From Rhodoferax lacus (GTDB lineage Bacteria > Pseudomonadota > Gammaproteobacteria > Burkholderiales > Burkholderiaceae_C): 64,000 bases of DNA. The DNA lies in assembly GCF_003415675.1 (NCBI RefSeq), contig NZ_QFZK01000001.1, positions 682,001-746,000 of the forward strand, written 5' to 3'. The position numbers were made by a program, and so were the translations under genes. Position 1 is the first letter of the stretch, and each line of letters starts with the position of its first letter. Below the pieces are notes generated by a model. That model had not been told where the DNA came from. It ran no database searches and saw only the letters and a program-made list of their open reading frames with translations. Shown piece by piece: positions 35,790-47,820 of this stretch.

Positions 35790-38414
35790 TCAGAGCTTGG
35801 CTGTCACCCAGGCCACCACGCTGTCCAGCGCCTCGCCCAGCTTGGCCGGCTCTGTTCCACCGGCCATCGCCATGTCGGGCTTGCCGCCGCCTTTGCCGCC
35901 CACCTGGGCAGCCACAAAGTTGGCCAGTTCACCGGCCTTGACCTTGCCCGTGGTGTCCGTGGTGACGCCGGCTGCGATCTGCACCTTGTCGCCTTCAGCA
36001 GTTGCCAGCACGATGACTGCAGTCTTGAGCTTGTCCTTGAGCTTGTCCATGGTGTCGCGCAGGGTCTTGGTGTCGGCACCGGGCAAGCGTGCCACCAGCA
36101 CCTTGACGCCATTGATCAACAAGGCGCTGTTCAGCAGCTCATCACCCTGGGCCGAGGCCAGCTTGCCCTTGGCAGCAGCCAGTTCTTTTTCCAGCTCACG
36201 CACCTGGGTCAGCATGGATGACACACGGCCCTGCACTTCGCCGGTGGTCACGCGCAGCGTGCCGGCCACGCCGCCCAAAGTGGCTTCCATGCCCTGCACA
36301 TAGTCCAGCGCCACCAGGCCGGTGACCGCTTCCACACGGCGCACACCAGCGGCCACACCACCTTCAGAGGTGATAGAGAAGAAACCGATGTCGCCGGTGC
36401 GCTGCACGTGGGTGCCGCCGCACAGCTCGGTGGTGCTGCCGATGTCGAGCACGCGCACGATGTCGCCGTACTTCTCGCCGAACAGCATCATGGCGCCGGT
36501 TTGCTTGGCGTCTTCAATCGGCATCAGGCGCGCGCGGGTGGGTGCGTTGGCGATGATCTCGGTGTTGACGATGGCCTCGATCTCGCGGATTTGTGCATCC
36601 GTCATGGGGGCGTTGTGGGTGAAGTCAAAGCGCGTTTTTTCCGCGTCCACCAGGCTGCCCTTTTGCTGCACATGGTCGCCCAGCACCAGGCGCAAGGCCT
36701 TGTGCATCAGGTGGGTGACCGAGTGGTTACGCATGCTGGCGGCGCGCACTGCCGTGTTGACCTGCGCCTCCACATGGTCGCCCACGGCCAACGTGCCTTC
36801 TGATAGGCTGCCGTGGTGGCCGAACACATCGGACTTGATTTTCTGGGTGTCTTCCACCGCAAAGCGGGCCGAGCCGCTGGTGATCACGCCCTGGTCGCCC
36901 ACCTGGCCGCCGCTCTCGGCGTAGAAGGGGGTGGTATCCAACACCACCACGCCGCTCTGACCCGCCTTGAGTGCGGCTACCGGTGTGCCGTCCACGTACA
37001 AGGCCAGCACCTTGGCGGTGGCTTTGAGTTCGTCGTAGCCGACAAAGGTGTTGCCCGCACCGGTGTAGTCCAGCGCCTTGTCCATCTTGAACTTGCCTGC
37101 CGCACGGCCCTTGGCCTTTTGTGCTTCCATGGCGGCGGCAAAGCCTGCCGAATCGACTTCCACACCGGCTTCGCGGCACACGTCGGCCGACAGATCCAGC
37201 GGGAAGCCATAGGTGTCGTGCAGCTTGAAGGCCACCTCACCCGGCAGCACCTTGGCGCCGTCTTTCAGCGCCTCTTCCAGAATTTCCATGCCCGTGGCCA
37301 GGGTCTCGAAGAAACGTTCTTCTTCCACCCGCAGCACTTCGGTGATGCGTTTCTCTTGCGCCGCCAGGCTCGGGTAGGCCGCACCCATCACAGCCACCAA
37401 ATCGGCTACGAGCTTGTGGAAAAACGGTGTCTTCTTGCCCAGCTTGTAGCCGTGGCGGATGGCGCGGCGCACGATGCGGCGCTGCACATAGCCGCGGCCT
37501 TCGTTGCTGGGGATCACGCCGTCGCTCACCAAAAAGGCGGTGGCGCGGATGTGGTCGGCAATCACACGCAAGGATTTGTTGGACAGGTCTTTTTCACCGG
37601 TCTCGCGCGAGGCGGCCTTGATCAGCGCGTCAAACAGGTCGATCTCGTAGTTGCTGTGCACGTGCTGCAGGATGGCGGCCAGGCGCTCCAGGCCCATGCC
37701 GGTGTCCACGCAGGGGGCAGGCAGCGGGGTCACGGCACCGGTCTCGTCCATGTTGAACTGCATGAACACGTTGTTCCAGATTTCAATGAAGCGGTCGCCA
37801 TCTTCATCGGGGGAGCCCGGAGGGCCGCCGGGGATGTGGTCGCCGTGGTCGTAAAAGATTTCAGAGCAGGGGCCGCAAGGGCCGGTGTCGGCCATCATCC
37901 AGAAGTTGTCACTCTTGTAGCGCCCGCCCTTGTTGTCGCCAATGCGGATCACACGGTCAGCCGGCAGACCGATTTCCTTGGTCCAGATGTCAAAGGCTTC
38001 GTCGTCTTCAGCGTAGACGGTGGCCAGCAGGCGCTCTTTGGGCAGCTTGTAGACCTCGGTCAACAGCTCCCATGCCCACTTGAGCGATTCGCGCTTGAAG
38101 TAATCGCAAAAGCTCCAGTTGCCCATCATCTCGAAGAAGGTGTGGTGGCGCGCGGTGTAGCCCACGTTTTCCAGGTCGTTGTGCTTGCCGCCGGCGCGCA
38201 GGCAGGCTTGCACCGAGGCGGCGCGCACATAGGAGCGCTTGTCGGTGCCCAGAAAGACGTCCTTGAACTGCACCATGCCGGAGTTGGTGAACATCAGCGT
38301 GGGGTCGTTGCCGGGCACCAGCGGGCTCGATGCCACCACGGTGTGGCCCTTGGAGGCAAAGAAGTCGAGGAAGGTCTTGCGGATGTCGGCAACACTCATT
38401 ACGGGCTGGGTCAT
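35790..38414 (-). CDS. alaS: Alanyl-tRNA synthetase
   Basis: 874 residues, nearly the E. coli length (876). Catalytic domain with [25 protein letters not shown] and [15 protein letters not shown]; editing domain with [11 protein letters not shown] (HxxxH) and the downstream [14 protein letters not shown]-terminal DHHA1-type region [18 protein letters not shown] 38414 gives [18 protein letters not shown] 38399 is an alternative. Confidence 0.97.
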   Translation of the reverse strand: MTQPVMSVADIRKTFLDFFASKGHTVVASSPLVPGNDPTLMFTNSGMVQFKDVFLGTDKRSYVRAASVQACLRAGGKHNDLENVGYTARHHTFFEMMGNWSFCDYFKRESLKWAWELLTEVYKLPKERLLATVYAEDDEAFDIWTKEIGLPADRVIRIGDNKGGRYKSDNFWMMADTGPCGPCSEIFYDHGDHIPGGPPGSPDEDGDRFIEIWNNVFMQFNMDETGAVTPLPAPCVDTGMGLERLAAILQHVHSNYEIDLFDALIKAASRETGEKDLSNKSLRVIADHIRATAFLVSDGVIPSNEGRGYVQRRIVRRAIRHGYKLGKKTPFFHKLVADLVAVMGAAYPSLAAQEKRITEVLRVEEERFFETLATGMEILEEALKDGAKVLPGEVAFKLHDTYGFPLDLSADVCREAGVEVDSAGFAAAMEAQKAKGRAAGKFKMDKALDYTGAGNTFVGYDELKATAKVLALYVDGTPVAALKAGQSGVVVLDTTPFYAESGGQVGDQGVITSGSARFAVEDTQKIKSDVFGHHGSLSEGTLAVGDHVEAQVNTAVRAASMRNHSVTHLMHKALRLVLGDHVQQKGSLVDAEKTRFDFTHNAPMTDAQIREIEAIVNTEIIANAPTRARLMPIEDAKQTGAMMLFGEKYGDIVRVLDIGSTTELCGGTHVQRTGDIGFFSITSEGGVAAGVRRVEAVTGLVALDYVQGMEATLGGVAGTLRVTTGEVQGRVSSMLTQVRELEKELAAAKGKLASAQGDELLNSALLINGVKVLVARLPGADTKTLRDTMDKLKDKLKTAVIVLATAEGDKVQIAAGVTTDTTGKVKAGELANFVAAQVGGKGGGKPDMAMAGGTEPAKLGEALDSVVAWVTAKL

Positions 38415-38457
38415 ATCTGGGCTTCCAAGGGACGGGTTCAAAAAGATTAGCCGCGTA

Positions 38458-39390
38458 TTATCGCGCGCCGTGCGAGGCAGCGGCCAGGCCATGCCCGTCC
38501 AGCGTGGGCCGCACCGCGGTCAGGAAATTGCGCAGGGACTCGGGCTGCGCTGCGCCCTTGCGCCAGGCCAGGCCCACGTCGAGTGCGGCCAGCGGCTTGG
38601 CCAGCGAGCGGGCTTCGATGCGGTCCCCCTCCAACGACCAGGGCCGGTACAGCATGTCGGGCAACACCGAACAGCCAGCACCCGTGGCCACCAGGCTGCG
38701 CACCGCCTCCACCGACGAGGTGCGAATCAGCACATTGGGGTCGGCCCCGCCGGTGTTCCACAGCGCGGTGGCGGCGTCGCCCAGTTCATCCACCTGCAAC
38801 AGCACCAGGGACTGCTGGGCCAGGTCGGCCGAATCGATGCTGGTCTCCTCCACCAACCGGTGGTTGACCGGCAGCCACACGCGCCAGCCCGAACGCAGAA
38901 TGGTCTCGGTCTCCAGCGCCCGGTGGTTCTGCAACTGGGACACCACAATCAGCGCCACATCGAGCTCACCGCTGACCAGCAGATGCTCCAGGTAGTCGCG
39001 CCGGTCTTCGGTGATCTGCACTGTGATGCGTGGAAACACGCGGCGGAACCGGTCCAGCAAAAACGGCAGGTAGTAGCCCACCATCAGGCTGGTCACGCCA
39101 ATATTGAGGTGGCCGGTGACGGTGTGCGGGCGCGAGGCCAGTGCATCGCGGGCGTTGCGCATGGCCACTTCGATCTGGTGGGCGTGGCGCAAAAATTGGT
39201 GGCCCGCATGGGTGAGCGCCATGCCCCGGGCCCGGCGCTCAAACAGCAGGGTACCCAGATCGGCCTCAATCTGCGCAATGGCCTGCGATACCACCGACTG
39301 CGACACCCCGAGCTCATGGATGGCAGCCGAAATCGAGCCCGCTTCGGCCACCGCTATGAAATACCGAATGCTCTTGAAAGAGGTGCTCAT
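38458..39390 (-). CDS. LysR-family regulator, divergent from the putrescine transporter genes
   Basis: 310 residues. HTH at about 3-62 ([39 protein letters not shown]), effector domain after about 90. ATG 39390 preferred over TTG 39396. Divergent from ydcS-like across 236 bases, so a candidate regulator of that operon. Confidence 0.9.
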   Translation of the reverse strand: MSTSFKSIRYFIAVAEAGSISAAIHELGVSQSVVSQAIAQIEADLGTLLFERRARGMALTHAGHQFLRHAHQIEVAMRNARDALASRPHTVTGHLNIGVTSLMVGYYLPFLLDRFRRVFPRITVQITEDRRDYLEHLLVSGELDVALIVVSQLQNHRALETETILRSGWRVWLPVNHRLVEETSIDSADLAQQSLVLLQVDELGDAATALWNTGGADPNVLIRTSSVEAVRSLVATGAGCSVLPDMLYRPWSLEGDRIEARSLAKPLAALDVGLAWRKGAAQPESLRNFLTAVRPTLDGHGLAAASHGAR

Positions 39391-39626
39391 ATTCAAAATT
39401 CCCTCAGCAGGACTGCGCGCACAGGGTTGCTATTGGGGCACGCACCATCCAGAGGCACAGGGTTAACCACTAATTTTCCTGCATTTGGTGCGAGCTATCT
39501 GTTTTGCCTATAGATTGTATTGGGCCACCGCTATGGTTTCTTCGAGCGAGCCTTCATAAGATCAAACGCAGGCTGGCCACTGGCCTGTCGCCCTGCCCTG
39601 TTTCAAACCCCTTCCTGGAGAAATTC
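39391..39626. promoter_or_regulatory. Divergent promoter region, lysR / putrescine operon
   Basis: 236 bases, AT-richer than its surroundings. It must hold both promoters and the LysR site. I could not single out one convincing T-N11-A box. CTGGAG (39615-39620) is the binding site for the + strand gene. Confidence 0.45.
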
Positions 39627-40778
39627 ATGTTGCACACCCGCTCACTGGTCTATGGAATGCTGGGCCTCGCGGCCTCGGCCTGCGCCCTGGCCGCCCCACC
39701 TGCCGCTGTTGGCAAGGGCGAGGGCCAGCTCAACATCATTGCCTGGGCCGGTTATGTGGAGCGCGGCGAGACCGACAAGGCTTACGACTGGGTCACCGGC
39801 TTTGAGAAGGCCTCGGGTTGCAAGGTCAATGTGAAGACGGCGGCCACCTCCGACGAGATGGTGTCGCTTATGAAGGCCGGTGGCTACGACCTGGTGACCG
39901 CCTCGGGCGATGCCAGCCTGCGCCTGGTGGCCTCCAAGCTGGTGCAGGAGATCAACCCCGCCCTCATCCCCTCCTGGAAGAACCTGGACAGCCGCTTGCA
40001 AAACGCCTCCTGGCACACGGTGGACGGCAAGCACTATGGCACGCCCTACCAGTGGGGCCCCAATGTGCTGATGTACAACACCAGCGTGTTCAAGAAAGCA
40101 CCTGACTCCTGGAGCGTGGTGTTTGAAGAGCAGAAGCTGCCCGATGGCAAGTCCAACAAGGGCCGTGTGCAGGCCTATGACGGCGCCATCTACATAGCTG
40201 ACGCTGCGCTCTACCTGATGAGCAAGAAGCCCGAGCTGGGCATCAAGGACCCGTATGAGCTCAACGACAAGCAGTACGCCGCCGTGCTGGAACTGCTGCG
40301 CGGCCAGAAGGCCCTGACCCACCGCTACTGGCATGACGCCACGGTGCAGATCAACGACTTCAAGGCCGAAGGCGTGGTGGCATCGGGCTCCTGGGGCTAT
40401 ATGGTCAACACCCTCAAGGGCGAGAAAAAGCCCATTGCCTCCACCATCCCGAAGGAAGGTGCCACTGGCTGGGCCGACACCACCATGCTGCACACCAGCG
40501 CCAAGAACGTGAACTGCGCCTACCAGTGGATGGAGCATTCCTTGGGCGACAAGCTGCAGGCACCTCTGGCCGAGTGGTTTGGCACCAACCCGGTGACACC
40601 AGCGGCCTGCAAGGCCAAGGCACCCGGCGGCAGCAACTTCTGCAAGGACAACGGCTTTAACGACTTCACCAAGATCAAGTTCTGGAAGACACCCGAGTCC
40701 AAGTGCACCACGCAAAGCAACTGCGTTCCCTACTCCAAGTGGGCGCTGGACTACATCGCCATCCAGGGCGGTCGTTAA
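39627..40778 (+). CDS. Polyamine-type ABC transporter substrate-binding protein (YdcS/PotD-like)
   Basis: 383 residues with a signal peptide (LVYGMLGLAASACALAAPPA) and a PotD-type fold: LNIIAWAGYVERGETDKAYDW, YDLVTASGDASLRL, YGTPYQWGPNVLMYN. Cys-rich C-terminal part (ACKAKA, NFCKDN, SKCTTQSNCVPYS). The operon order (binding protein, ATPase, two permeases, aminobutyraldehyde dehydrogenase) matches E. coli ydcSTUV-patD, so putrescine is the most likely ligand, by inference. A dispersed repeat begins right after its stop. Confidence 0.87.
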   Translation: MLHTRSLVYGMLGLAASACALAAPPAAVGKGEGQLNIIAWAGYVERGETDKAYDWVTGFEKASGCKVNVKTAATSDEMVSLMKAGGYDLVTASGDASLRLVASKLVQEINPALIPSWKNLDSRLQNASWHTVDGKHYGTPYQWGPNVLMYNTSVFKKAPDSWSVVFEEQKLPDGKSNKGRVQAYDGAIYIADAALYLMSKKPELGIKDPYELNDKQYAAVLELLRGQKALTHRYWHDATVQINDFKAEGVVASGSWGYMVNTLKGEKKPIASTIPKEGATGWADTTMLHTSAKNVNCAYQWMEHSLGDKLQAPLAEWFGTNPVTPAACKAKAPGGSNFCKDNGFNDFTKIKFWKTPESKCTTQSNCVPYSKWALDYIAIQGGR

Positions 40779-40858
40779 GGCCCCCACGGTTGCCCACTGC
40801 GTGTGGCGCCCTGCCCCCCAGGGGGGCCGCGTTGCGCCTTGGGGCGGCCCGGCGGCGC
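40779..40858. repeat. 80-bp dispersed repeat, copy B, between binding-protein and ATPase genes
   Basis: Reverse-orientation relative of the dinG insertion (28525-28599). It starts at the base after the stop codon. CCTGCCCCCCAGGGGGGCCG in its middle can form a strong stem. Its place between a binding-protein gene and the rest of an ABC operon suits a role in mRNA stability or partial termination. Confidence 0.8.
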
Positions 40859-40890
40859 AACATCCCAACAAGAAAAACATGTGAGAACGT

Positions 40891-41929
<1,039 letters not shown>

Positions 41930-41937
<8 letters not shown>

Positions 41938-42877
41938 GCTGGCCCCCTTGCCTGCGCTGCAACGCAGCGGCTTGCGCCAGCACATCGCCGACGTGCTGTA
42001 CCAGCGCCGCACGCTCACCCTGCTGCTGATGCTGACGCCCCCGCTGCTCTGGTTTGGCGTGGTCTATGTGGGCTCGCTGCTCACGCTCCTGAGCCAAAGC
42101 GTGTTCCGCTTTGACGAGATGGCCATGTCGGTCACCACCGAGTTCACGCTGGAAAACTTCCGTAGCCTGTTGGTGCCGGCCAACTACGACATCGTGCTGC
42201 GCACCCTGGGCATGGCCGTGGCAGTGACCCTGGGCGCGGTGGCGATTGGCTTTCCCATGGCGTACTACATGGCGCACCATGCCGGGCCGCGCGAAAAAGG
42301 CTTTTTCTTTGTCAGCATCATGCTGCCCATGTGGGCCAGCTACATCGTCAAGGCCTATGCCTGGACGGTGCTGCTGGCGCAAGGCGGCGCCATTTATTGG
42401 CTGTTCACCCAGGCCGGGCTGCTGGGCCTGCTCGAAGCCGTGCTGCGCATACCGGTGCTGGGCGGCGACACCCTGGCCACCTCCAACCTGGGGCGCTTTC
42501 TGGTGTTTACCTACATCTGGCTGCCCTTCATGGTGTTGCCCATTCAGGCCGCCATTGAGCGCGTGCCCAGCAACCTGCTGCTGGCCTCCAGCGACCTGGG
42601 GGCCCGGCCCTGGCAGACCTTTCGCACCGTACTGTGGCCGCTGGCCTTTCCGGGCGTGGTGGCGGGTTCCATCTTCACCTTTTCGCTCACCCTGGGTGAC
42701 TACATCATTCCCCAGCTGATCGGCCCCTCGGGCCTGTTCATTGGCAACATGGTCTACACGCTGCAGGGCACGATTGGCAACCTGCCGCTGGCTGCCGCCT
42801 TTACCTGCGTGCCGATTGTGTTGATCACTATTTACCTGTCCATGGCACGCCGCCTGGGAGCCTTCAATGCACTTTAG
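41930..42877 (+). CDS. ABC transporter permease (YdcU/PotB-like)
   Basis: 315 residues with about six membrane segments and the EAA loop [24 protein letters not shown] that meets the ATPase. Overlaps both neighbours (8 bases with the ATPase gene, 11 with the second permease), typical of a coupled transporter operon. Confidence 0.92.
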
Positions 42878-43724
42878 CCAGCCCTGCAAAGCCCCAGCGC
42901 GGCATCTGCAACGCGGCAGGGCCTGGCTGCCCAGCGGCAGCAGCGCACTGCGCCTGGCGGCCTACGCCGGCTTGGCATTCTTGCACCTGCCGCTGGCCTT
43001 TATTGCCCTGCAGGCCTTTAACGACACCCGTGCTGGTGACTCCTTTCCCGTGGCCGGGCTGACCCTGCGCTGGGTGCGCCTGGCGCTGGAGCGCAGCGAC
43101 ATCCGAGACGCCATTGCGCTCTCGCTCTCGGTGGCCACGGTGGCCACGCTGATCGCCATGCTGCTGGGCACGCTGACCGCCGCTGCTCTGAACCGCGACC
43201 GCTTCTTCGGCAAGAACGCCTTCACCACGCTGCTGATCATGCCCATTGCCCTGCCCGGCATCGTCACCGGCATTGCGCTGCTGTCGGCCTTCCGGCTGAT
43301 GGAGGTGACGCCGGGCTTCTGGACCATTGCCATAGGCCACGCCACGTTCTGCGTGGTCATCGTGCACAACAACGTGGTGGCGCGGCTGCGCCGCCTGCCG
43401 GACCGGCTATGGGAAGCCTCCATGGACCTGGGCGCCGACACGCTCACCACCTTGCGCCACATCATCCTGCCGCAGCTGGGCACGGCCCTGCTGGCGGGCG
43501 GCATTCTGGCCTTTGCGCTGTCGGTGGATGAGCTCATCGTCACCACCTTTACTGCCGGAGCAGACAAGACCCTGCCCATCTGGCTGCTCAACCAATTGGG
43601 CCGCCCGCGCGACGCCGCCATTACCAACGTGGTGGCGCTCATCGTCATGCTGCTCACCGCGCCGCTGATTCTGCTGGCCTGGCGCCTGACCCGCGATGGC
43701 GATGCCAACCCGGGCGGACGCTGA
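42867..43724 (+). CDS. ABC transporter permease (YdcV/PotC-like)
   Basis: 285 residues, six predicted membrane segments, EAA loop [29 protein letters not shown]. Pairs with the preceding permease to form the channel. The dehydrogenase gene follows after 44 bases. Confidence 0.92.
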   Translation: MHFSQPCKAPARHLQRGRAWLPSGSSALRLAAYAGLAFLHLPLAFIALQAFNDTRAGDSFPVAGLTLRWVRLALERSDIRDAIALSLSVATVATLIAMLLGTLTAAALNRDRFFGKNAFTTLLIMPIALPGIVTGIALLSAFRLMEVTPGFWTIAIGHATFCVVIVHNNVVARLRRLPDRLWEASMDLGADTLTTLRHIILPQLGTALLAGGILAFALSVDELIVTTFTAGADKTLPIWLLNQLGRPRDAAITNVVALIVMLLTAPLILLAWRLTRDGDANPGGR

Positions 43725-43768
43725 CGCGCACACCGATTCACTTCATTCACACCAACCACCCCCACACC

Positions 43769-45214
43769 ATGGCCACTCCACGCTTTCCCACCCATTTGCT
43801 CATCAACGGTGCCACCGTGGCCGGCGAAGGCCGCGCGGAACCCATCCTCAACCCTTCTACCGGTGAGCTCCTGTGCGAGGTGCGCGAAGCCAGTGCCGAC
43901 CAGTTGCGCCAGGCGGTAGATGCAGCCAGCGCCGCCTTCCCGGCCTGGGCTGCGCTCACCTCCAAGGACCGCAGCGGCTACCTGCTGAAAATTGCCGATG
44001 CCATTGAGGCCCACGGCGACGAGTTCGCCATGCTGGAGTCGCTCAACTGCGGCAAGCCCCTGGCGGCTGCGCGCAATGACGAGATCCCGGCCATTGCCGA
44101 TGTGTACCGCTTTTTTGCCGGTGCCATCCGCAACATGGGCGGCCCGCTGGCGGGGGAATACCTCTCTGGCCACACCAGCATGATCCGGCGCGACCCGCTG
44201 GGCGTGGTGGCGTCCATTGCGCCATGGAACTACCCGCTGATGATGGCCGCCTGGAAGCTGGGCCCGGCCATTGCCATGGGCAACACCGTGGTGCTCAAAC
44301 CCTCGGAGATGACGCCGCTGACCAGCCTGCGCATGGGCGAGTTGCTGGCGGGCATCCTGCCGCCCGGTGTGGTCAACATCGTATGCGGCAGGGGCGACAC
44401 GGTAGGCGCGCCGCTGATCCGCGAACCGCGCATCCGCATGGCATCGCTCACAGGCGATGTGTCCACGGGCAGCAAAATCATGGAGGCAGCCGCGCGCGGC
44501 ATCAAGCGCACCCACATGGAGCTGGGCGGCAAGGCCCCGGTCATCGTGCTCGACGACGCAGACATTGCCAGCGTGGTGGAAGGCGTGCGCACCTTTGGCT
44601 ACTACAACGCCGGCCAGGACTGCACGGCGGCCTGCCGCATCTATGCCGGCGAAAAAATTTACGAACGCCTGGTGGCCGACCTGAGCAGCGCGGTATCGGG
44701 CATACGCACCGGCACCCAGCAGGAAGCCGGAGTCGAGATGGGCCCGCTTATCTCTGCCCGCCAGCGCGACCGCGTGGCCAGCTTTGTGGACCGCGCCAGC
44801 CAGCTCGCGCATGTGGAAATCACCGCCGGTGGCAGCGCGGGCAACCCCGGTAACAAGGGCTTTTTCTACAAGCCCACGGTGGTGGCCGGTGCGCTGCAGG
44901 ACGATGAAATCGTGCGCAGCGAGGTGTTTGGCCCGGTGGTGTCTGTCACCCGCATCAAGGATGCCGAACAGGCCGTGGCCTACGCCAACGACTCCGAATA
45001 CGGCCTGGCCAGCTCGGTCTGGACCAAGGACGTGGGCCTGGCCATGCAGATTGCCTCGCGCCTGCAATACGGCTGCACCTGGGTCAACACCCACTTCATG
45101 CTGGTGTCGGAAATGCCGCACGGCGGCATGAAGGCCTCGGGCTACGGCAAGGACATGTCGGTCTACGCGCTGGAAGACTACAGCTGCGCGCGTCACATCA
45201 TGGTCAAGCACTAA
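43769..45214 (+). CDS. Aldehyde dehydrogenase, probably gamma-aminobutyraldehyde dehydrogenase (PatD-like)
   Basis: 481 residues of the NAD(P)-dependent ALDH family: [30 protein letters not shown], catalytic Glu in [16 protein letters not shown] and catalytic Cys in [15 protein letters not shown]. Fifth gene of a ydcSTUV-patD-like operon, hence the assignment to oxidation of 4-aminobutanal, formed from putrescine by transamination. Specificity within the ALDH family is inferred from context. Confidence 0.83.
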   Translation: MATPRFPTHLLINGATVAGEGRAEPILNPSTGELLCEVREASADQLRQAVDAASAAFPAWAALTSKDRSGYLLKIADAIEAHGDEFAMLESLNCGKPLAAARNDEIPAIADVYRFFAGAIRNMGGPLAGEYLSGHTSMIRRDPLGVVASIAPWNYPLMMAAWKLGPAIAMGNTVVLKPSEMTPLTSLRMGELLAGILPPGVVNIVCGRGDTVGAPLIREPRIRMASLTGDVSTGSKIMEAAARGIKRTHMELGGKAPVIVLDDADIASVVEGVRTFGYYNAGQDCTAACRIYAGEKIYERLVADLSSAVSGIRTGTQQEAGVEMGPLISARQRDRVASFVDRASQLAHVEITAGGSAGNPGNKGFFYKPTVVAGALQDDEIVRSEVFGPVVSVTRIKDAEQAVAYANDSEYGLASSVWTKDVGLAMQIASRLQYGCTWVNTHFMLVSEMPHGGMKASGYGKDMSVYALEDYSCARHIMVKH

Positions 45215-45391
45215 AGCCCTTGGCGCAACGTTGATGCCGCATGCGGGCCAGCTGCTGGCTTGAGCACACCCGCCGCAAGTGGCCCTTTACCGTTCGCTCC
45301 ATGCGGTGCGGTGCGATGCACCAAAAGCCGTTACCCTTAGCGCTTTGCAGATATGCCAACGGGCCTTGGGCCCAATTTCGGAAGACACACC
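45215..45391. other. Gap between the two aldehyde dehydrogenase genes
   Basis: 177 bases. No convincing ORF, terminator or operator. GGAAG at 45380-45384 serves as binding site for the next ATG. Whether gabD has its own promoter here cannot be decided by eye. Confidence 0.4.
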
Positions 45392-46870
45392 ATGGACATG
45401 AAAACCTCCCCCCTCGCCCTGCTCAAAGACCCCAGCCTGCTCAAGACCGATGCGCTGATCAACGGCCAGTGGGTGGCCGGTGCCTCGCGTTTTGATGTGC
45501 TCGACCCGTCCAATGGACGCAAACTGGTGGATGTGGCCAACCTGGGCCCGGCCGAGACCGAACAGGCCATTGCCGCCGCCAACGCTGCCTGGCCGGCCTG
45601 GAAAGCCAAGACCGCCAAGGAGCGCAGCATCATCCTGCGCAAATGGTTTGACCTCTTGATGGCCAACCAGGAAGACCTGGGGCGCATCATGACCGCCGAG
45701 CAGGGCAAGCCCTTTGGCGAGGCCAAGGGCGAAGTGGCCTATGGCGCAAGCTTCGTAGAGTGGTTTGCCGAGGAAGCCAAGCGCGTCAATGGCGAGACCC
45801 TGCCCCAGTTCGACAACAACCGCCGCCTGATGGTGATCAAGCAGCCCATCGGCGTGTGCGCCGCAATTACCCCCTGGAATTTTCCACTGGCCATGATCAC
45901 CCGCAAGGTGGCACCCGCCCTGGCCGCTGGTTGCACCGTCATCATCAAGCCCGCTGAACTCACGCCGCTCACCGCCCTGGCTGCGGCCGAATTGGCCATG
46001 CGCGCCGGCATCCCCGCCGGTGTCCTGAACATGATCACCGCAGACAGTGAACAGAGCATTGCCGTGGGCAAGGTCATCTGCGCCAGCGACGTGGTGCGCC
46101 ACCTGAGCTTTACCGGCTCCACCGAAGTGGGCCGCATCCTGATCAAGCAGTGTGCTGACACGGTGAAAAAACTCTCGCTGGAGCTGGGCGGTAACGCCCC
46201 CTTCATCGTGTTTGACGATGCCGACATCGACTCCGCCGTGGAAGGCGCCCTGGCCAGCAAGTACCGCAACGCCGGCCAGACCTGCGTCTGCGCCAACCGC
46301 TTCTATGTGCAGGAAGGCGTTTACGAGCAGTTCGTGGCCAAGTTCACTGCCAAGGTCAAAGCCATGAAGGTGGGCAACGGCTTTGAAGACGGGGTGATGC
46401 AGGGCCCGCTGATTGAAGACGCGGCCATTGAAAAAGTGAAACGCCATGTGGCCGATGCCGTGGCCAAGGGCGGCAAGGTGGAAACTGGTGGCCACGCGCT
46501 GACCGGCCAGTTCTTCGAGCCCACCGTGGTGTCTGGCGCCACCGCCGACATGCTGTGCGCCAAGGAGGAAACCTTTGGCCCCTTTGCACCGGTCTTCAAA
46601 TTCAAGACCGAGCAGGAAGCCATTGATGCGGCCAACAACACCGAGTTTGGTCTCGCCAGCTATTTCTACAGCCGCGACATCGGCCGCATCCACCGCGTGG
46701 GTGAGGCGCTGGAATACGGCATGGTGGGCATCAACGTGGGCATTCTGGCCACCGAGCACGTGCCCTTCGGCGGCGTCAAGCAGTCCGGCCTGGGCCGTGA
46801 GGGTTCGCACTTCGGTATGGATGACTATGTGGAAATCAAGTACCTGTGCATTGGCGACATTCTGAAGTGA
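45392..46870 (+). CDS. gabD: Succinate-semialdehyde dehydrogenase (GabD-like)
   Basis: 492 residues. Oxidises succinate semialdehyde to succinate, the last step of 4-aminobutyrate breakdown. ALDH marks: TPWNFPLAMITRKVAPALAAGCTVIIKPAE, LELGGNAPFIVFDDAD, and NAGQTCVCANRFYV, with the Cys pair found in GabD proteins. No 4-aminobutyrate transaminase gene sits between it and patD, so that step must be encoded elsewhere. Start ATG 45392; ends before a strong terminator. Confidence 0.88.
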   Translation: MDMKTSPLALLKDPSLLKTDALINGQWVAGASRFDVLDPSNGRKLVDVANLGPAETEQAIAAANAAWPAWKAKTAKERSIILRKWFDLLMANQEDLGRIMTAEQGKPFGEAKGEVAYGASFVEWFAEEAKRVNGETLPQFDNNRRLMVIKQPIGVCAAITPWNFPLAMITRKVAPALAAGCTVIIKPAELTPLTALAAAELAMRAGIPAGVLNMITADSEQSIAVGKVICASDVVRHLSFTGSTEVGRILIKQCADTVKKLSLELGGNAPFIVFDDADIDSAVEGALASKYRNAGQTCVCANRFYVQEGVYEQFVAKFTAKVKAMKVGNGFEDGVMQGPLIEDAAIEKVKRHVADAVAKGGKVETGGHALTGQFFEPTVVSGATADMLCAKEETFGPFAPVFKFKTEQEAIDAANNTEFGLASYFYSRDIGRIHRVGEALEYGMVGINVGILATEHVPFGGVKQSGLGREGSHFGMDDYVEIKYLCIGDILK

Positions 46871-46921
46871 TATGGCCCATATGCCGGGGCGCGCCTTGAG
46901 TGGTGAGCCTGGAGCACTCCG

Positions 46922-46948
46922 AAAAAGAGCCCCTCACGGGGCTTTTTT
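46922..46948. terminator. Bidirectional rho-independent terminator after gabD
   Basis: Stem AGCCCC-TCAC-GGGGCT (46928-46943), preceded by AAAAA and followed by TTTTT. T-runs on both strands allow it to end gabD (+) and the small minus-strand ORF whose stop codon overlaps its edge. Confidence 0.85.
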
Positions 46949-47246
46949 ATTGCAGGGTGCTGTGTTCATCAGCAAACGACCCCTTTGATTCGTGCACCGC
47001 GTTCCAATCATCCATACAGGCATCGACCACTTGGTGAACTGGACTTCGCAGCCGCTGCTGGCCTGCGACGAGGGATGATAAAGGCGATTCCTTGCCTGAC
47101 GGGAGTTGACTGTCTCGGTCACTGAACTGCATAGGCGGCTTTTCGCTATCGGTTGGATCTGCTAACGATTTTTGCGCAAACCTGAGCTCAAAACCAGTAC
47201 CGCAAAGGTAGCCAGTCTTCAAATACCCTTCGCAAATGAATGCCAT
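46947..47246 (-). CDS. Hypothetical small protein
   Basis: 99 residues if started at ATG 47246; a 61-residue version starts at 47132. Not recognised. The C-terminal part (LRSPVHQVVDACMDDWNAVHESKGSF) looks like ordinary folded protein. Support for it being real: it ends at a bidirectional terminator and no other gene fills this 425-base gap. Against it: no clear ribosome binding site, and base composition is less GC-rich than its neighbours. It is divergent from marR and would share the operator at 47261-47275. Confidence 0.4.
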   Translation of the reverse strand: MAFICEGYLKTGYLCGTGFELRFAQKSLADPTDSEKPPMQFSDRDSQLPSGKESPLSSLVAGQQRLRSPVHQVVDACMDDWNAVHESKGSFADEHSTLQ

Positions 47247-47260
47247 GCCATTGTTAGCTC

Positions 47261-47275
47261 AGGCAATGATTGCCT
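47261..47275. promoter_or_regulatory. Probable MarR operator
   Basis: AGGCAA-TGA-TTGCCT is a perfect 6-3-6 palindrome 20 bases before the marR ATG, a size and position usual for MarR autorepression. Neighbouring TTAG and TAAGC extend it imperfectly. Confidence 0.65.
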
Positions 47276-47295
47276 AAGCATGCAATAATCCATGC

Positions 47296-47820
47296 ATGAC
47301 TGAAACCAAAACTCAAAACGTTTTCTACCGGGCCGAAAACTACCGGCCAGAGGACAGCGTGGGTTACCTGATGAAGCAGATCATCAACATGGTCTCGCAA
47401 GACGTAGAACGCCAACTGGCACATACCGATCTCACCAGCGCCCAATGGGTGCCGCTGTTCAAAATCCATTTTGGACAGGCCTCCACCGTGGCCGAACTGG
47501 CCCGTGAATGCAGCCTGGACGCAGGCGCGATGACACGTTTGCTGGACCGGCTGGAGGCCAAAGGCCTGTGCAAGCGCGTGCGCTCCGAGACCGACCGGCG
47601 CGTGGTGAACCTGGAGCTCACACCCGCGGGCACCCAGGCTGCCAGCGAAATCCCGGAAACCCTGAGCGGTGTGCAAAACGCCCACTTGGCAGGCTTCAGC
47701 GAAGAAGAATTCCAAACCCTGCGCGACTACCTGCGCCGCATATTGCACAACGCCCACTCCATTGCCGACCTGGCCCATGACACCACTTCCCCCAAAGCAG
47801 AACCCGATGCAGCTTCCTGA
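47296..47820 (+). CDS. MarR-family transcriptional regulator
   Basis: 174 residues. Winged HTH about 40-125: LTSAQWVPLFKIHFGQASTVAELARECSLDAGAMTRLLDRLEAKGLCKRVRSETDRRVVNLELTPAG, with the DRR wing. Heads an efflux operon and probably represses it until a toxic ligand binds. Its last 14 bases overlap the outer-membrane-factor gene. Confidence 0.93.
   Translation: MTETKTQNVFYRAENYRPEDSVGYLMKQIINMVSQDVERQLAHTDLTSAQWVPLFKIHFGQASTVAELARECSLDAGAMTRLLDRLEAKGLCKRVRSETDRRVVNLELTPAGTQAASEIPETLSGVQNAHLAGFSEEEFQTLRDYLRRILHNAHSIADLAHDTTSPKAEPDAAS

Noticed and set aside
36813..38450. Plus-strand open frame of 545 codons opposite alaS
   Set aside because: Antisense shadow of a certain synthetase gene, with no motifs.
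42962..45211. Minus-strand open frame of 749 codons opposite permease and dehydrogenase genes
   Set aside because: Spans several clear genes on the other strand; composition typical of a high-GC antisense frame.
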